Shown piece by piece: positions 1 through 6,683 of a stretch of DNA of 11,634 bases; within the stretch, counting starts at the first letter, position 1, and every line of letters starts with the position of its first letter. Both the position numbers and the translations under genes were made by a program. Below the pieces are notes generated by a model. It was given only the letters and a program-made list of their open reading frames with translations, was not told where the DNA came from and made no database searches. This DNA is from an uncultured Spartobacteria bacterium (GTDB lineage Bacteria; Verrucomicrobiota; Verrucomicrobiia; Chthoniobacterales; UBA6821), in the NCBI GenBank assembly GCA_903831635.1, contig CAIKYN010000402.1:1-11634 (forward strand). Direction: 5' to 3'.

Positions 1-176
1 CGACCACGGCGACGAGGGGTCTTAGCAACCTCAAGAAGCTGATTGGTCATTTTCTGTGTAGCAGGGGGAAGCTGAAGCGTGTCTCCGAGGAGTTCGTGGA
101 GTTTCTGCTGAAGGCGCTCGATCTTAGAAGCGATCTTCATTGCTTTCTTCAGGGTGAGGGAGTCGGGGATGGACAT
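1..176 (-). CDS. Small basic hypothetical protein, N-terminal part (runs off left edge)
   Basis: An open frame starts with ATG at 176-174 on the minus strand and stays open to the window edge, giving 58 visible residues beginning MSIPDSLTLKKAMKIASKIE. Residues 8-35 look like an amphipathic, charged helix (KKAMKIASKIERLQQKLHELL), and the visible part ends in a basic stretch TPRRRG. I do not recognise the family. The gene lies 70 bp downstream of infA on the same strand, so it may be read from the infA transcript. There is no convincing Shine-Dalgarno sequence; the bases just upstream form a degenerate 7-base repeat. The open frame, the sensible composition and the shared strand make it likely to be real, but its function is unknown. 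Confidence 0.55.
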   Translation of the reverse strand, partial: MSIPDSLTLKKAMKIASKIERLQQKLHELLGDTLQLPPATQKMTNQLLEVAKTPRRRG

Positions 177-180
177 GATT

Positions 181-215
181 GTAGGGTATGGGGTTTAGGT
201 GATGGGTTATGGGTG
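181..215. repeat. Degenerate tandem heptanucleotide repeat
   Basis: Five consecutive 7-base units lie in phase between the infA stop and the start of the next minus-strand gene. The consensus on the plus strand is ATGGGTK; the units at 202-208 (ATGGGTT), 209-215 (ATGGGTG) and 188-194 (ATGGGGT) fit best, and 181-187 and 195-201 are more diverged. The minus strand reads as C-rich ACCCAT-type units. The role is unknown. It could be a neutral microsatellite-like sequence or a structured leader of the downstream gene. Confidence 0.5.
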
Positions 216-246
216 ACGAACTCTTGGGATGGTTAATTGATAGGTA

Positions 247-465
247 CTATGCAGTACGGAAAGTGATGCGTGCTTTGGTCAGATCATAAGGAGACATTTC
301 GACGGTCACCTTGTCACCTGGAACAATTCGAATGAAATGCTTGCGCATTTTTCCTGAAATATGAGCCAGCACAACATGGCCGTTTCCGAGTTCTACACGA
401 AACATTGTGCCGGGGAGAACCTCGACGACAACGCCTTCGGTAGTAATTGCTTCTTCTTTAGCCAT
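247..465 (-). CDS. infA: Translation initiation factor IF-1
   Basis: This 72-residue protein is a full-length IF-1, the usual size for the family. It is a single S1-like OB-fold domain that binds the 30S A site and works with IF-2 and IF-3 during initiation in the cytoplasm. The hallmark segments are all present: EGVVVEVLPGTMFRVEL near residues 10-26, the GNGHVVLAHISGKMRKHFIRI core at about 27-47, and the GDKVTVEMSPYDLTKARITFR C-terminal strands. The start is ATG at 465-463, with no good Shine-Dalgarno sequence and possibly a short leader. The MAKEEAITTEG N-terminus resembles Verrucomicrobiota IF-1 as I remember it. It sits apart from any ribosomal protein operon and is divergent from the exonuclease gene. 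Confidence 0.97.
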   Translation of the reverse strand: MAKEEAITTEGVVVEVLPGTMFRVELGNGHVVLAHISGKMRKHFIRIVPGDKVTVEMSPYDLTKARITFRTA

Positions 466-476
466 AAACCGTTAGT

Positions 477-505
477 TTAGTACGGAAAATATCACTACCT
501 GGCAA
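477..505 (-). promoter_or_regulatory. Possible sigma70-type promoter for infA
   Basis: On the minus strand a TTGCCA hexamer (505-500, 5 of 6 matches to TTGACA) is followed by a 17-base spacer and TACTAA (482-477, only 3 of 6 matches to TATAAT). The -10 would lie 11 bases before the infA ATG, implying a very short or absent 5' leader. An alternative -35-like TTTACA lies further upstream. The match is weak and rests on position as much as sequence. Confidence 0.25.
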
Positions 506-525
506 GAATAAATGTAAAGAAGCAG

Positions 526-649
526 GGTTAAAAAAGTGAAAGGTTAAAAAAGTCCAAAACATTCCCAGAGAACTTAAGAGTCTAGAAGCCGAATCCTTTT
601 AGGATCATTGATTCACATTTTAACGATTCAACCTTTTAACTTTGTAACC
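526..649. repeat. Imperfect inverted repeat built from 8-base units
   Basis: The left arm at 526-545 (GGTTAAAAAAGTGAAAGGTT) and the reverse complement of the right arm at 630-649 (GGTTACAAAGTTAAAAGGTT) match at 16 of 20 positions and flank 84 bases. Each arm belongs to a short run of units related to TAACCTTT or its complement, with AAC recurring every 8 bases at 622, 630, 638 and 646. It could fold as a long hairpin in RNA, act as an operator, or be a remnant of a small dispersed repeat. Confidence 0.45.
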
Positions 650-688
650 TTCCCTCTTTTCACTCGGATGCGCTAGGATCTCGACCCT

Positions 689-1237
689 GTGTCCACTTCC
701 AAGAACATTGTCTATTTCGATCTGGAAACCCAGCGCACCGCCAATGATGTGGGCGGATGGGACAAGAAAGCCGACATGGGCGTCTCTATTGGGGTGACCT
801 ACAGCACGGCGACAGAGAGTTATGAAATATTCACGGAGAGCCGTGTTGGAGAGTTGATCGATCTTCTTGGTAGAGCCGATCTGGTCGTCGGTTATAATAA
901 TCGGCGTTTTGATTACGAGGTGCTGATGGGGTATACGATTCTCGATCTCCCTCATCATCTTCCCACACTCGACATGCTCGAAGTGGTGGAAAAAGCTGCC
1001 GGCCATCGTTTGCCTCTCGACTCCATCGCAACGGCAACACTTGGTGTGGGCAAGACCGCCGAGGGACTGGATGCCATCCGCTGGTGGAGAGAGGGAAAAA
1101 TCATGGAGATCGCCGAGTACTGCTGCTTCGATGTAAAGGTCACGAAACTGGTGCACGAATACGCGGTGGAGCATGGGAAGCTCCATTATATCGACAGGTT
1201 CTCCCGAAGACAGACTCTCACGGTGGAACTTCCATGA
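689..1237 (+). CDS. RNase H-fold 3'-5' exonuclease, DEDDy type (YprB-like)
   Basis: This 182-residue protein carries the three exonuclease motifs of the DEDD superfamily. Exo I is FDLET with D11 and E13, Exo II is N70-x-x-x-F-D75, and Exo III is Y144-C-C-F-D148, a YxxxD motif that places it in the DEDDy class. The nearest family I can name is the YprB-like RNase H domain group (RNase_H_2). It is expected to bind two metal ions and degrade single-stranded DNA or RNA 3' to 5'; the natural substrate is unknown. It is a stand-alone domain without a helicase or DNA-binding extension. The start is GTG at 689, with AGGA at 675-678 as a possible ribosome binding site; no in-frame ATG precedes it. Its stop overlaps the start of the TPR gene (ATGA, 1234-1237), so the two are probably translationally coupled. 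Confidence 0.85.
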   Translation: MSTSKNIVYFDLETQRTANDVGGWDKKADMGVSIGVTYSTATESYEIFTESRVGELIDLLGRADLVVGYNNRRFDYEVLMGYTILDLPHHLPTLDMLEVVEKAAGHRLPLDSIATATLGVGKTAEGLDAIRWWREGKIMEIAEYCCFDVKVTKLVHEYAVEHGKLHYIDRFSRRQTLTVELP

Positions 1238-2559
1238 TCCAGCCACTCGATACGTCGCGCAATAGCTGGCGACTTCTTTGGCTTGATCTCGAAGAACCGG
1301 TTCCCAAGCCAACAATTATTGCCAATGCGGCCAATGTTTCGCTAGCGGGGCATCAAAACCCCGATCAGGAATATTACCTTCCCACCTGCCTGCTGGTGAC
1401 AACATCTGGCGGCAAACCGCTCTGCCCTCCCGAGATTCTGGAGGAACTCGATCAAGCGCGAGCCGAGCAACTCCTCAGTCGCCTCTTCGATGAACATGGC
1501 ACCCCGGACCGGCTCACCATCGCGGAGAGCAACGACTGGGATGCCGAAGCCTGGCAAAGCTTTGCCATGGATTGCCGGATCGAGATCGCCTTCGGCGCCT
1601 TCCCCTCGGCTAAACCCGGGGATCTGCTGCAGTTCGTCCGCAGGATGACACAACGCCTCCGAGGCGAAGGCTTCCACTCACCCAGTGCCATCGCCCGAGG
1701 CCTGGTTGTCGCTTCCCGCCGTCTGCGTTCTCCAGGGAAAAAGAACGCCCATTTGAAGAAAGCTCTGGAACAGGATGCCGACTGCGTTCTTGCTCGGATC
1801 GAACTAGCTGACGCCGATTATCAAGCGGCCCGTTGGACCGAATGCCGTCGAGGATACCAGGAGCTCATTGAACGAGAAAAGCGACGGTGGAAGGGTGAGA
1901 CTCCCGAGTGGTGGAGTGACCCGGAAACACGCCCCTACATGCGTGCTTTGTATGGACGCGCAATGACACAATGGCACCAAGGTCAATTCGTGGAAACTGC
2001 CAAGGACCTCGAACAACTCCTCTCCCTCAATCCCATCGACAACCAAGGAGTCCGCTTTCTAATTCCTCTCGTTTATCTCCTGGGTGAGAATGATACGAAA
2101 GCCCTGAAGTCACTCACGGAGTATGAGGATAATTATCCAGACGATTACTGTGAACCTGCACTTCTCTTTGGAAAAGGAATCGCTCTCTGGCGATCCGGAG
2201 ACGAGGAGGGTGCAGCAAAAGCCTACACGGAGGCCATGCTCAAGAATCTCTACATCGCCCCCCTGCTCCTGGAACTTCCGACGCCTCCCTCAGAAATCTG
2301 GCATCCCAATGACCGTGCGGAGCCCGGCTATGCACAGGATTTTATGCAGTCTTACGCGACCCTGTGGGATCGGGATCCTGCGGCGCTTCGATTCCTTCGG
2401 GAAACCTATTCTGCATCCATTCCGTCACTGGAGAAGGTCATTGGCCACCGCCAGCAGATGAGCGAACGACAGGACCAGCGCTACGACCGGGATTTCAAGA
2501 GCCGGTGGAAAGCCATGACCGAGCTCGATGAGCAACTCACGGGAGGAACTGACCGATAA
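1234..2559 (+). CDS. TPR-repeat protein of unknown function
   Basis: This 441-residue cytoplasmic protein has no signal peptide or membrane segment. Residues 1-170 form an unrecognised N-terminal region with a strand-helix pattern (for example PDRLTIAESNDWDAEAWQSF near 91-110). Residues about 180-340 read as tetratricopeptide-like helical repeats: 187-214, 236-268 (ALYGRAMTQWHQGQFVETAKDL then LSLNPIDNQG), 272-303 and 307-336. The NPxDNQGVRF segment at 266-275 also occurs in ST7-like and SEC-C-linked TPR proteins, as I remember it. The C-terminal tail (about 400-441) is charged and probably helical. The frame is open further upstream to 1084, but ATG at 1234 is the likely start because it overlaps the exonuclease stop in an ATGA. 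TPRs suggest a binding partner, perhaps the exonuclease; that link is inferred from coupling only. Confidence 0.8.
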   Translation: MIQPLDTSRNSWRLLWLDLEEPVPKPTIIANAANVSLAGHQNPDQEYYLPTCLLVTTSGGKPLCPPEILEELDQARAEQLLSRLFDEHGTPDRLTIAESNDWDAEAWQSFAMDCRIEIAFGAFPSAKPGDLLQFVRRMTQRLRGEGFHSPSAIARGLVVASRRLRSPGKKNAHLKKALEQDADCVLARIELADADYQAARWTECRRGYQELIEREKRRWKGETPEWWSDPETRPYMRALYGRAMTQWHQGQFVETAKDLEQLLSLNPIDNQGVRFLIPLVYLLGENDTKALKSLTEYEDNYPDDYCEPALLFGKGIALWRSGDEEGAAKAYTEAMLKNLYIAPLLLELPTPPSEIWHPNDRAEPGYAQDFMQSYATLWDRDPAALRFLRETYSASIPSLEKVIGHRQQMSERQDQRYDRDFKSRWKAMTELDEQLTGGTDR

Positions 2560-2597
2560 CCCCAGCGGGTAAAATCATGCAGGATTCATTATCTCGC

Positions 2598-2617
2598 AAA
2601 AGATACCTTTCAGTATC
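2598..2617 (-). terminator. Possible weak terminator of the polysaccharide operon
   Basis: On the minus strand the sequence GATAC-TGAAAG-GTATC forms a 5-bp stem with a 6-base loop followed directly by TTTT. It overlaps the lipoprotein stop codon (2612-2610) and lies in the 50-bp gap between two convergent genes. The stem is short and AT-rich, so this is only a candidate. Confidence 0.25.
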
Positions 2618-2993
2618 GGAATTGGGGGGGAGGCAACGCTTCGGAGGCAGCTTTCTTGTGAGCAGTGGTCTTTGACTTCGTTTTAGGCTTGGGAATCGGT
2701 GATGGTTTGGGAGCAGGGGTAAGATCATCGTTGGCCATGTACCCTTTTCGTCCATCGTAAAGCCGGACGTAACTGTACCCTATCTCCTTTGTGAGAAGAT
2801 AGACTTCGGCCCCTTTCACAAGATTTGCATCCAGCCCCTTGATCTGTGTGGGACCTTGAAAAAAAACGGGAGCAAGTTGACTCGATACAATCATGGCTGG
2901 AGCTGATGCATCATCGTAATGAACAGCATGGCAGCCCGTCAGAACGAGAGTGGAGGTTAAAACAGGCAGAAACACTCCAAAGAGAATCCTCAT
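2610..2993 (-). CDS. Small SH3b-type lipoprotein
   Basis: Starting at ATG 2993, the 127-residue product has a lipoprotein signal peptide (MRILFGVFLPVLTSTLVLTGC) with lipobox L18-T19-G20-C21. C21 would be lipidated and the protein anchored in a membrane, probably the outer one. Residues about 40-93 resemble a bacterial SH3 domain (LAPVFFQGP, KGAEVYLLTKEIGYSYVRLYDGRKGYM), a fold often linked to peptidoglycan or cell-wall binding. Residues 94-127 are a Pro/Lys-rich tail that probably is flexible. The frame extends upstream to 3026, but that would bury the signal peptide, and the ATG at 2993 overlaps the cysC stop by one base (TGATG). It is the last gene of the operon. It contains a T8 run and a C7 run close to the stop. 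The SH3b call is moderate; the lipoprotein call is strong. Confidence 0.8.
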   Translation of the reverse strand: MRILFGVFLPVLTSTLVLTGCHAVHYDDASAPAMIVSSQLAPVFFQGPTQIKGLDANLVKGAEVYLLTKEIGYSYVRLYDGRKGYMANDDLTPAPKPSPIPKPKTKSKTTAHKKAASEALPPPQFRY

Positions 2994-3535
2994 CACGATA
3001 GTTTCTTGGTCTTGGAGGCCATCCATTCTGAGATTTTCACTTGAAGCAATGCAACGGACTCCTCCACCGAAAGACGCTCGGTTGGAATCACTAATTCGGG
3101 GGTCAACGGGGCCTCGTAGGGTGAATCGATTCCTGTGAACTTCGGGATCAATCCCCCTCTGGCTTTTTTGTAGAGCCCCTTGGGATCCCTCTGCTCACAG
3201 ATTTCAAGAGGCGTGCTGATATGGACTTCATAAAATAGAATTCCTCGTTCAGCGCAGAGTGTGCGCACCGCATCCCTCTCCTGACGCAACGGAGAAATCA
3301 GCGAGCAGATACTTGTAATGCCGGATCGCGCCGCCATCAGCGCGATGGCTCCGGCGCGACGTATATTCTCCATGCGATCGGCATCTGAGAAACCGAGATC
3401 CCGGCACAACTCTTCTCGAAGACCATCACCATCAATCATCAGCGGAAGATGTCCATCGCCCTGCATTCTTTTAGCAAGGCCTTGGGCAATCGTTGATTTC
3501 CCCGCTCCTGACAAACCTGTCAGCCAAATAATCAT
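2993..3535 (-). CDS. cysC: Adenylyl-sulfate (APS) kinase
   Basis: This 180-residue enzyme phosphorylates adenosine 5'-phosphosulfate with ATP to give PAPS, the sulfate donor for sulfotransferases and an intermediate of assimilatory sulfate reduction. The length fits the single-domain bacterial form. The P-loop is G7-LSGAGKS-T15. D35-GDGLR, R54-x-x-N57-x-x-R60, the ISP segment around S81 and RDPKGLYKKAR (116-126) followed by GLIPKFTGIDSPYEAP (128-143) are the family's APS-binding and lid motifs, all intact. No cysD/cysN or sat gene is next to it. It lies 18 bp after a GT4 gene and overlaps the lipoprotein start, inside a glycan operon, which suggests PAPS supply for sulfating a surface polysaccharide. 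No sulfotransferase is visible, so an assimilatory role remains possible. There is no strong ribosome binding site. Confidence 0.95.
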   Translation of the reverse strand: MIIWLTGLSGAGKSTIAQGLAKRMQGDGHLPLMIDGDGLREELCRDLGFSDADRMENIRRAGAIALMAARSGITSICSLISPLRQERDAVRTLCAERGILFYEVHISTPLEICEQRDPKGLYKKARGGLIPKFTGIDSPYEAPLTPELVIPTERLSVEESVALLQVKISEWMASKTKKLS

Positions 3536-3553
3536 GTGACGAATAAACAGGGG

Positions 3554-4684
3554 TTAGTGAGAAGACTCCAGAACTTCCTCGTAAACTGACCCGACCCTTC
3601 GCGCAAGCGCGCTGATTTCATAACGTTCCAAAATTGTTCGACGGGCTGCTGCTCCTAGATCAAAGCACCGGGATTTGTCAGAGATAATTAATCGGCAATA
3701 TTCTTCAAATTCATCAGTCTGTCCGACAGAGGCAAGGAGGGCATCCTCACGATGAGTGCAGACCTCCGCGATCCCATCGACGGCCGAGGCCACTACAGGA
3801 AGACCGCTCGCCATGGCCTCCAGAAGCGTCATCGGAGTCCCCTCGAAATCGGAGGTCATCATCAATGCGTCCAGCGCACGGTAGAGACCCACCCGATCAG
3901 AGACATGCCCAAGAAAACGGACGCGCTCAGCGATACCCAAGGTCGCCGCCTCTTCACTGAGCTGAGACTCCAACGGACCAGTTCCAGCGATTACAAAGAT
4001 AACGCCCGTGTGCACCCTCAGGACATTCGATGCAATCTTTAGGAACAGAGAGAAATTTTTCTGAGAAACCAGTCGCCCCACACCACCGATCACAAAGGCT
4101 CCGATTGGAAGCCCGAGCTCAAATCTCGCTCTGTCCCGTTCATCCCCACCAGCAGGCTTGAACACCGATGTATCAATTCCATTCGGAATCATCGTGACCT
4201 TCGCATCATCCAGATCCTCACGATCCAGCAGATAGCGACGAGTGCTTTCCGAAACGGCAATCACCCGATCCGAACACCTATTCCAAAAGGCATCCGCAGC
4301 AAGAAGCATGGGATTGTTTTCGCGGGAGGCATCATTGCACTGATCATGCACGATGATCGCAGGATGGCCTGCTGCAATCGCTAGGGGCTTGGCACAGAGG
4401 TTGGCTCCGAAAAGATGGAAATGCAGAATGTCATAGTTCCCGCTTCTCAGAAGCTTCCAGAAGTTTGGGATGTAAAATGGGGGAAACCTGACGGGCGATA
4501 GGCTCTGAACCGGCACTCCTGCATCTTCGAAGACCTTGGCATAAACACCCATGCCGTGCATCGTAGCCACCTCCGGGAGATAACGGGTTTGGTCATGATG
4601 CTTCACGAGATCCAGCAGGAATGTCTGAGCCCCCCCCAGATCAAGACTATCGATCACATGAAGAACTTTCTTGGGAGTCGCCAT
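3554..4684 (-). CDS. GT4-family glycosyltransferase (A)
   Basis: This 376-residue protein is a GT-B fold retaining glycosyltransferase of family GT4, probably adding a sugar from a nucleotide donor to a lipid-linked glycan on the cytoplasmic side of the inner membrane. The N-terminal domain has VLHVIDSLDLGGAQTF with the glycine-rich acceptor loop. The C-terminal donor domain has GGVGRLVSQKNF (about 200-211), IAGTGPL and the E-x7-E motif in FEGTPMTLLEAMASG (E281 and E289). The start is ATG at 4684, overlapping the upstream stop by one base; GTG at 4687 is an alternative giving one extra residue and better spacing from the GGAGG at 4695-4699 on the minus strand. A G8 tract (4630-4637 on the plus strand as C8) encodes the early LGG residues, where slippage would truncate the protein. 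The sugar specificity cannot be read from sequence. Confidence 0.92.
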   Translation of the reverse strand: MATPKKVLHVIDSLDLGGAQTFLLDLVKHHDQTRYLPEVATMHGMGVYAKVFEDAGVPVQSLSPVRFPPFYIPNFWKLLRSGNYDILHFHLFGANLCAKPLAIAAGHPAIIVHDQCNDASRENNPMLLAADAFWNRCSDRVIAVSESTRRYLLDREDLDDAKVTMIPNGIDTSVFKPAGGDERDRARFELGLPIGAFVIGGVGRLVSQKNFSLFLKIASNVLRVHTGVIFVIAGTGPLESQLSEEAATLGIAERVRFLGHVSDRVGLYRALDALMMTSDFEGTPMTLLEAMASGLPVVASAVDGIAEVCTHREDALLASVGQTDEFEEYCRLIISDKSRCFDLGAAARRTILERYEISALARRVGSVYEEVLESSH

Positions 4685-5766
4685 CACTTCAGGCCCTCCA
4701 GAAAAGCCTGAGTGTTTTTCTCGTTATCGAGCCATTCCATCAGCATCCGCTCCGCTTCTTTTCCCATCTTCGCTGACTTAATGGGATCCCGAAGCAATCG
4801 AAGCGTCTCATCAAAAAAACTCTCGGAGTCACCCTTCGCGCAAAATCCAGCTCTAAAAGTCTCGATCAGTCCATCAGGATCAAGATCAAGCGAAAGGATT
4901 CCCGCTCCCCCCTGAGCGGCTTGGATCATGACATTCGGGAAGCCTTCTGCCTTGGAGGTACTCACAAGAAACCTTGAGCGGTCATAGTGCTCTTGGATTT
5001 CATGGTACGGCACCTTTTCCAAGAAGGTCAGATTGCCAAGAGATGCAGCTCTGGACGCCACTTCATCCCAGAGCGCCCGGTCCTCCCTGGGACAAATCAT
5101 CTCGCATCGCGCATCTGGAAGCCGTTCCACGAGATCAAGGAACAAGTGGGGCCTTTTGATTCTCTGACAGCGCCCCACCCAGAGTAGATCGATATCCTTC
5201 TCGGCAGTGCGTGGCATACTCCTTGGTAAAATAAGGTTCCGGTAGAGTCCACAGGAGAGATTAAGCCTTCCGAAAAGCATCCGCTGATATTCTGACATAG
5301 CGAAACGAACATCCGACATGGCCACCCCTTGCTCGAATAATCCTCCCTTCCAGCCGTTACTCCGCGCGAAACTACCATCGATCTCTGTGTCGAGTCCGCA
5401 GATAAAGACAAGTTTGTAACCAAAGAGAGGCCTGAGAAGAGCAAGAATGTAAAGCCAGGCTGTCCAACCAAGGACTGCAACATAATCGGGACGATACTCC
5501 GCCAAAAGGGCTGCTACTTTCGGCATTGCCACGAGGGTATCCAGCAATCCTCCGGTGTGAAATCTACCCGCAGTACGAGTTAATACTCCCTCAAGATATC
5601 GCTCGTCCTGCTGGCCTGTATCTCCTCCGGCGACAACTACCTCATGTCCCAATGCAGCAAGCTCCTTCGCGAGAAGTGCAACCTGCAACTCGGCACCTCC
5701 GGAAACGCGCGTTGCCGCGGGATCCAACGCGTAGTGCGCATGACTGGAAAGAAAGAAAAACTTCAT
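4684..5766 (-). CDS. GT4-like glycosyltransferase (B) with altered E-x7-E motif
   Basis: This 360-residue GT-B fold protein starts MKFFFLSSHAHYALDPAATR and has the GGAELQVALLAKELAALGH acceptor-side helix (23-41) typical of GT4 enzymes. The donor domain carries LLWVGRCQRIKRPH (195-207), with the usual R199 and K204, and AEGFPNVMIQAAQGGAG (273-289). In the latter the first glutamate is E274, but the position normally held by the second glutamate is Q282 (codon CAA, 4923-4921). Because that glutamate normally contacts the donor sugar-nucleotide, activity may be altered, though some GT4 subgroups tolerate changes here. The start overlaps the upstream GT2 stop in an ATGA (5766-5763), and its own stop overlaps the next GT4 gene. 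It probably acts on the cytoplasmic face in assembly of the same glycan. Confidence 0.87.
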   Translation of the reverse strand: MKFFFLSSHAHYALDPAATRVSGGAELQVALLAKELAALGHEVVVAGGDTGQQDERYLEGVLTRTAGRFHTGGLLDTLVAMPKVAALLAEYRPDYVAVLGWTAWLYILALLRPLFGYKLVFICGLDTEIDGSFARSNGWKGGLFEQGVAMSDVRFAMSEYQRMLFGRLNLSCGLYRNLILPRSMPRTAEKDIDLLWVGRCQRIKRPHLFLDLVERLPDARCEMICPREDRALWDEVASRAASLGNLTFLEKVPYHEIQEHYDRSRFLVSTSKAEGFPNVMIQAAQGGAGILSLDLDPDGLIETFRAGFCAKGDSESFFDETLRLLRDPIKSAKMGKEAERMLMEWLDNEKNTQAFLEGLK

Positions 5767-6683
5767 GACTTCCGGAGCGGCATGCGATTGCGCCGTGCAA
5801 GCACTTGAGGCAGCAGTTTCGTTCCAAGAACTTCATCCACAGTGGACAAGGGAAACGCCACCAAGGATAAAGGGTTACGCAGAGGGGAACTAAAGACTGA
5901 TTTCCAGAGCATCCGGCGCCCCTCACCCATCCTGTGATGACGGAAGAGATTCCGTGCTGCATTCTCGTAATGCTGGGAGATCACTCGCCGCGCATGGGAG
6001 GCACTGTAATAAAGGAATTCCTCATGATGCTTGGAGAGAAAATGCTCCGTGGACCTCAAGGTGTGCTCTGGATTGGAGGGGTTGTTCTCATGGATGATTG
6101 TCAGCATCTCGGGAAGAATATGAATCCTATATTCTCTGGAAATTCTCAGCATCCAGTCCCAGTCCTCAAGCACCCTCAATCCCTCATCAAGTAGTCCGAC
6201 TTTTTCCAGAATCTCACGCCTCATGAGTGGTGTGCTTGCTCCATGAAAACTCTGCGCAAGGTGAAGCTCCCTGCGCCAGTCGGGTGGATTCTTTCCCGGA
6301 AACTCACTCCGGGAGCCATCCTTACAGATAAGAAGATGGCCCGATCCACAAAGACCAACTTCAGGATGTTCCTTGAGATATTTGATTTGCTTTTCCAGTT
6401 TTCCCGGAAGCCATTCGTCATCGGAGTCAAGTAATGCAATTAGGTCACCTTTTGCTAACTTAAGAGCCGCATTTCTTGCAGCAGAAGCACCTTGATTGAC
6501 CGGCAGGCAAACCACTTTCGCCTCGGGCATCAGTGCTTTCACTACCATGACTGTGTTATCCGTGGACGCATCATCACCAATGATGACCTCCAAGTCATCA
6601 AATCTCTGTTTCCTAACACTTTCCAAAGCCAGACCGATGCAACCAGAGCGGTTGTAGGTGGGAATGATGATGCTGAGGAGCAT
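5763..6683 (-). CDS. GT2-family glycosyltransferase (A)
   Basis: This 306-residue GT-A fold inverting glycosyltransferase begins with the textbook LLSIIIPTYNRSGCIGLALESV. D37-D38 (GDDAS) lies in the nucleotide-binding region, D86-S-D-D89 (LLDSDDEW) is the DxD metal site, and E173-D174 in VLEDWDWMLR is the likely catalytic-base region. The C-terminal 110 residues are charged and mostly helical, with no clear transmembrane segment, so the enzyme is probably cytoplasmic or peripheral. It starts 51 bp after the GT11-like gene, the largest gap in the operon; that gap is AT-rich and could hold an internal promoter, though I see no good one. Its stop overlaps the next gene in an ATGA. Donor and acceptor are unknown. 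Confidence 0.93.
   Translation of the reverse strand: MLLSIIIPTYNRSGCIGLALESVRKQRFDDLEVIIGDDASTDNTVMVVKALMPEAKVVCLPVNQGASAARNAALKLAKGDLIALLDSDDEWLPGKLEKQIKYLKEHPEVGLCGSGHLLICKDGSRSEFPGKNPPDWRRELHLAQSFHGASTPLMRREILEKVGLLDEGLRVLEDWDWMLRISREYRIHILPEMLTIIHENNPSNPEHTLRSTEHFLSKHHEEFLYYSASHARRVISQHYENAARNLFRHHRMGEGRRMLWKSVFSSPLRNPLSLVAFPLSTVDEVLGTKLLPQVLARRNRMPLRKS

Larger units (their letters stand above)
466..688. other. Divergent intergenic region between infA and the exonuclease gene
   Basis: This 223-bp, AT-rich stretch separates two divergent genes and must hold promoters for both. It contains no ORF I would accept. A 12-base direct repeat GGTTAAAAAAGT occurs at 526-537 and 542-553, a short palindrome ATCCT-TTT-AGGAT at 593-605, and an 8-base-period run of TAACCTTT-like units at 621-652. 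I could not find a convincing plus-strand promoter for the exonuclease gene. Confidence 0.6.

Noticed and set aside
244..257. A GTACT-ATGC-AGTAC hairpin at the infA stop codon
   Set aside because: The stem is only 5 bp and no T tract follows on the minus strand, so I do not call it a terminator.
593..605. A short palindrome ATCCT-TTT-AGGAT
   Set aside because: Too short to call an operator or terminator; it may be part of the larger repeat structure of the region.
1084..1233. A 50-codon upstream extension of the TPR gene
   Set aside because: It overlaps the exonuclease catalytic region in another frame; the ATG at 1234 makes the expected ATGA coupling and the extension has a shadow-like composition.
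620..1315. A 231-codon open frame on the minus strand opposite the exonuclease gene
   Set aside because: It is antisense to a gene with clear DEDDy motifs, has no recognisable domain, and its composition is that of a shadow frame.
2994..3026. A longer start for the lipoprotein gene adding 11 residues
   Set aside because: The extra charged residues would precede the signal peptide and lipobox; the internal ATG gives a normal lipoprotein start coupled to cysC.
5097..5483. A 128-codon open frame inside the GT4-like gene on the same strand in another frame
   Set aside because: It lies wholly inside a well-supported glycosyltransferase gene and shows no domain.
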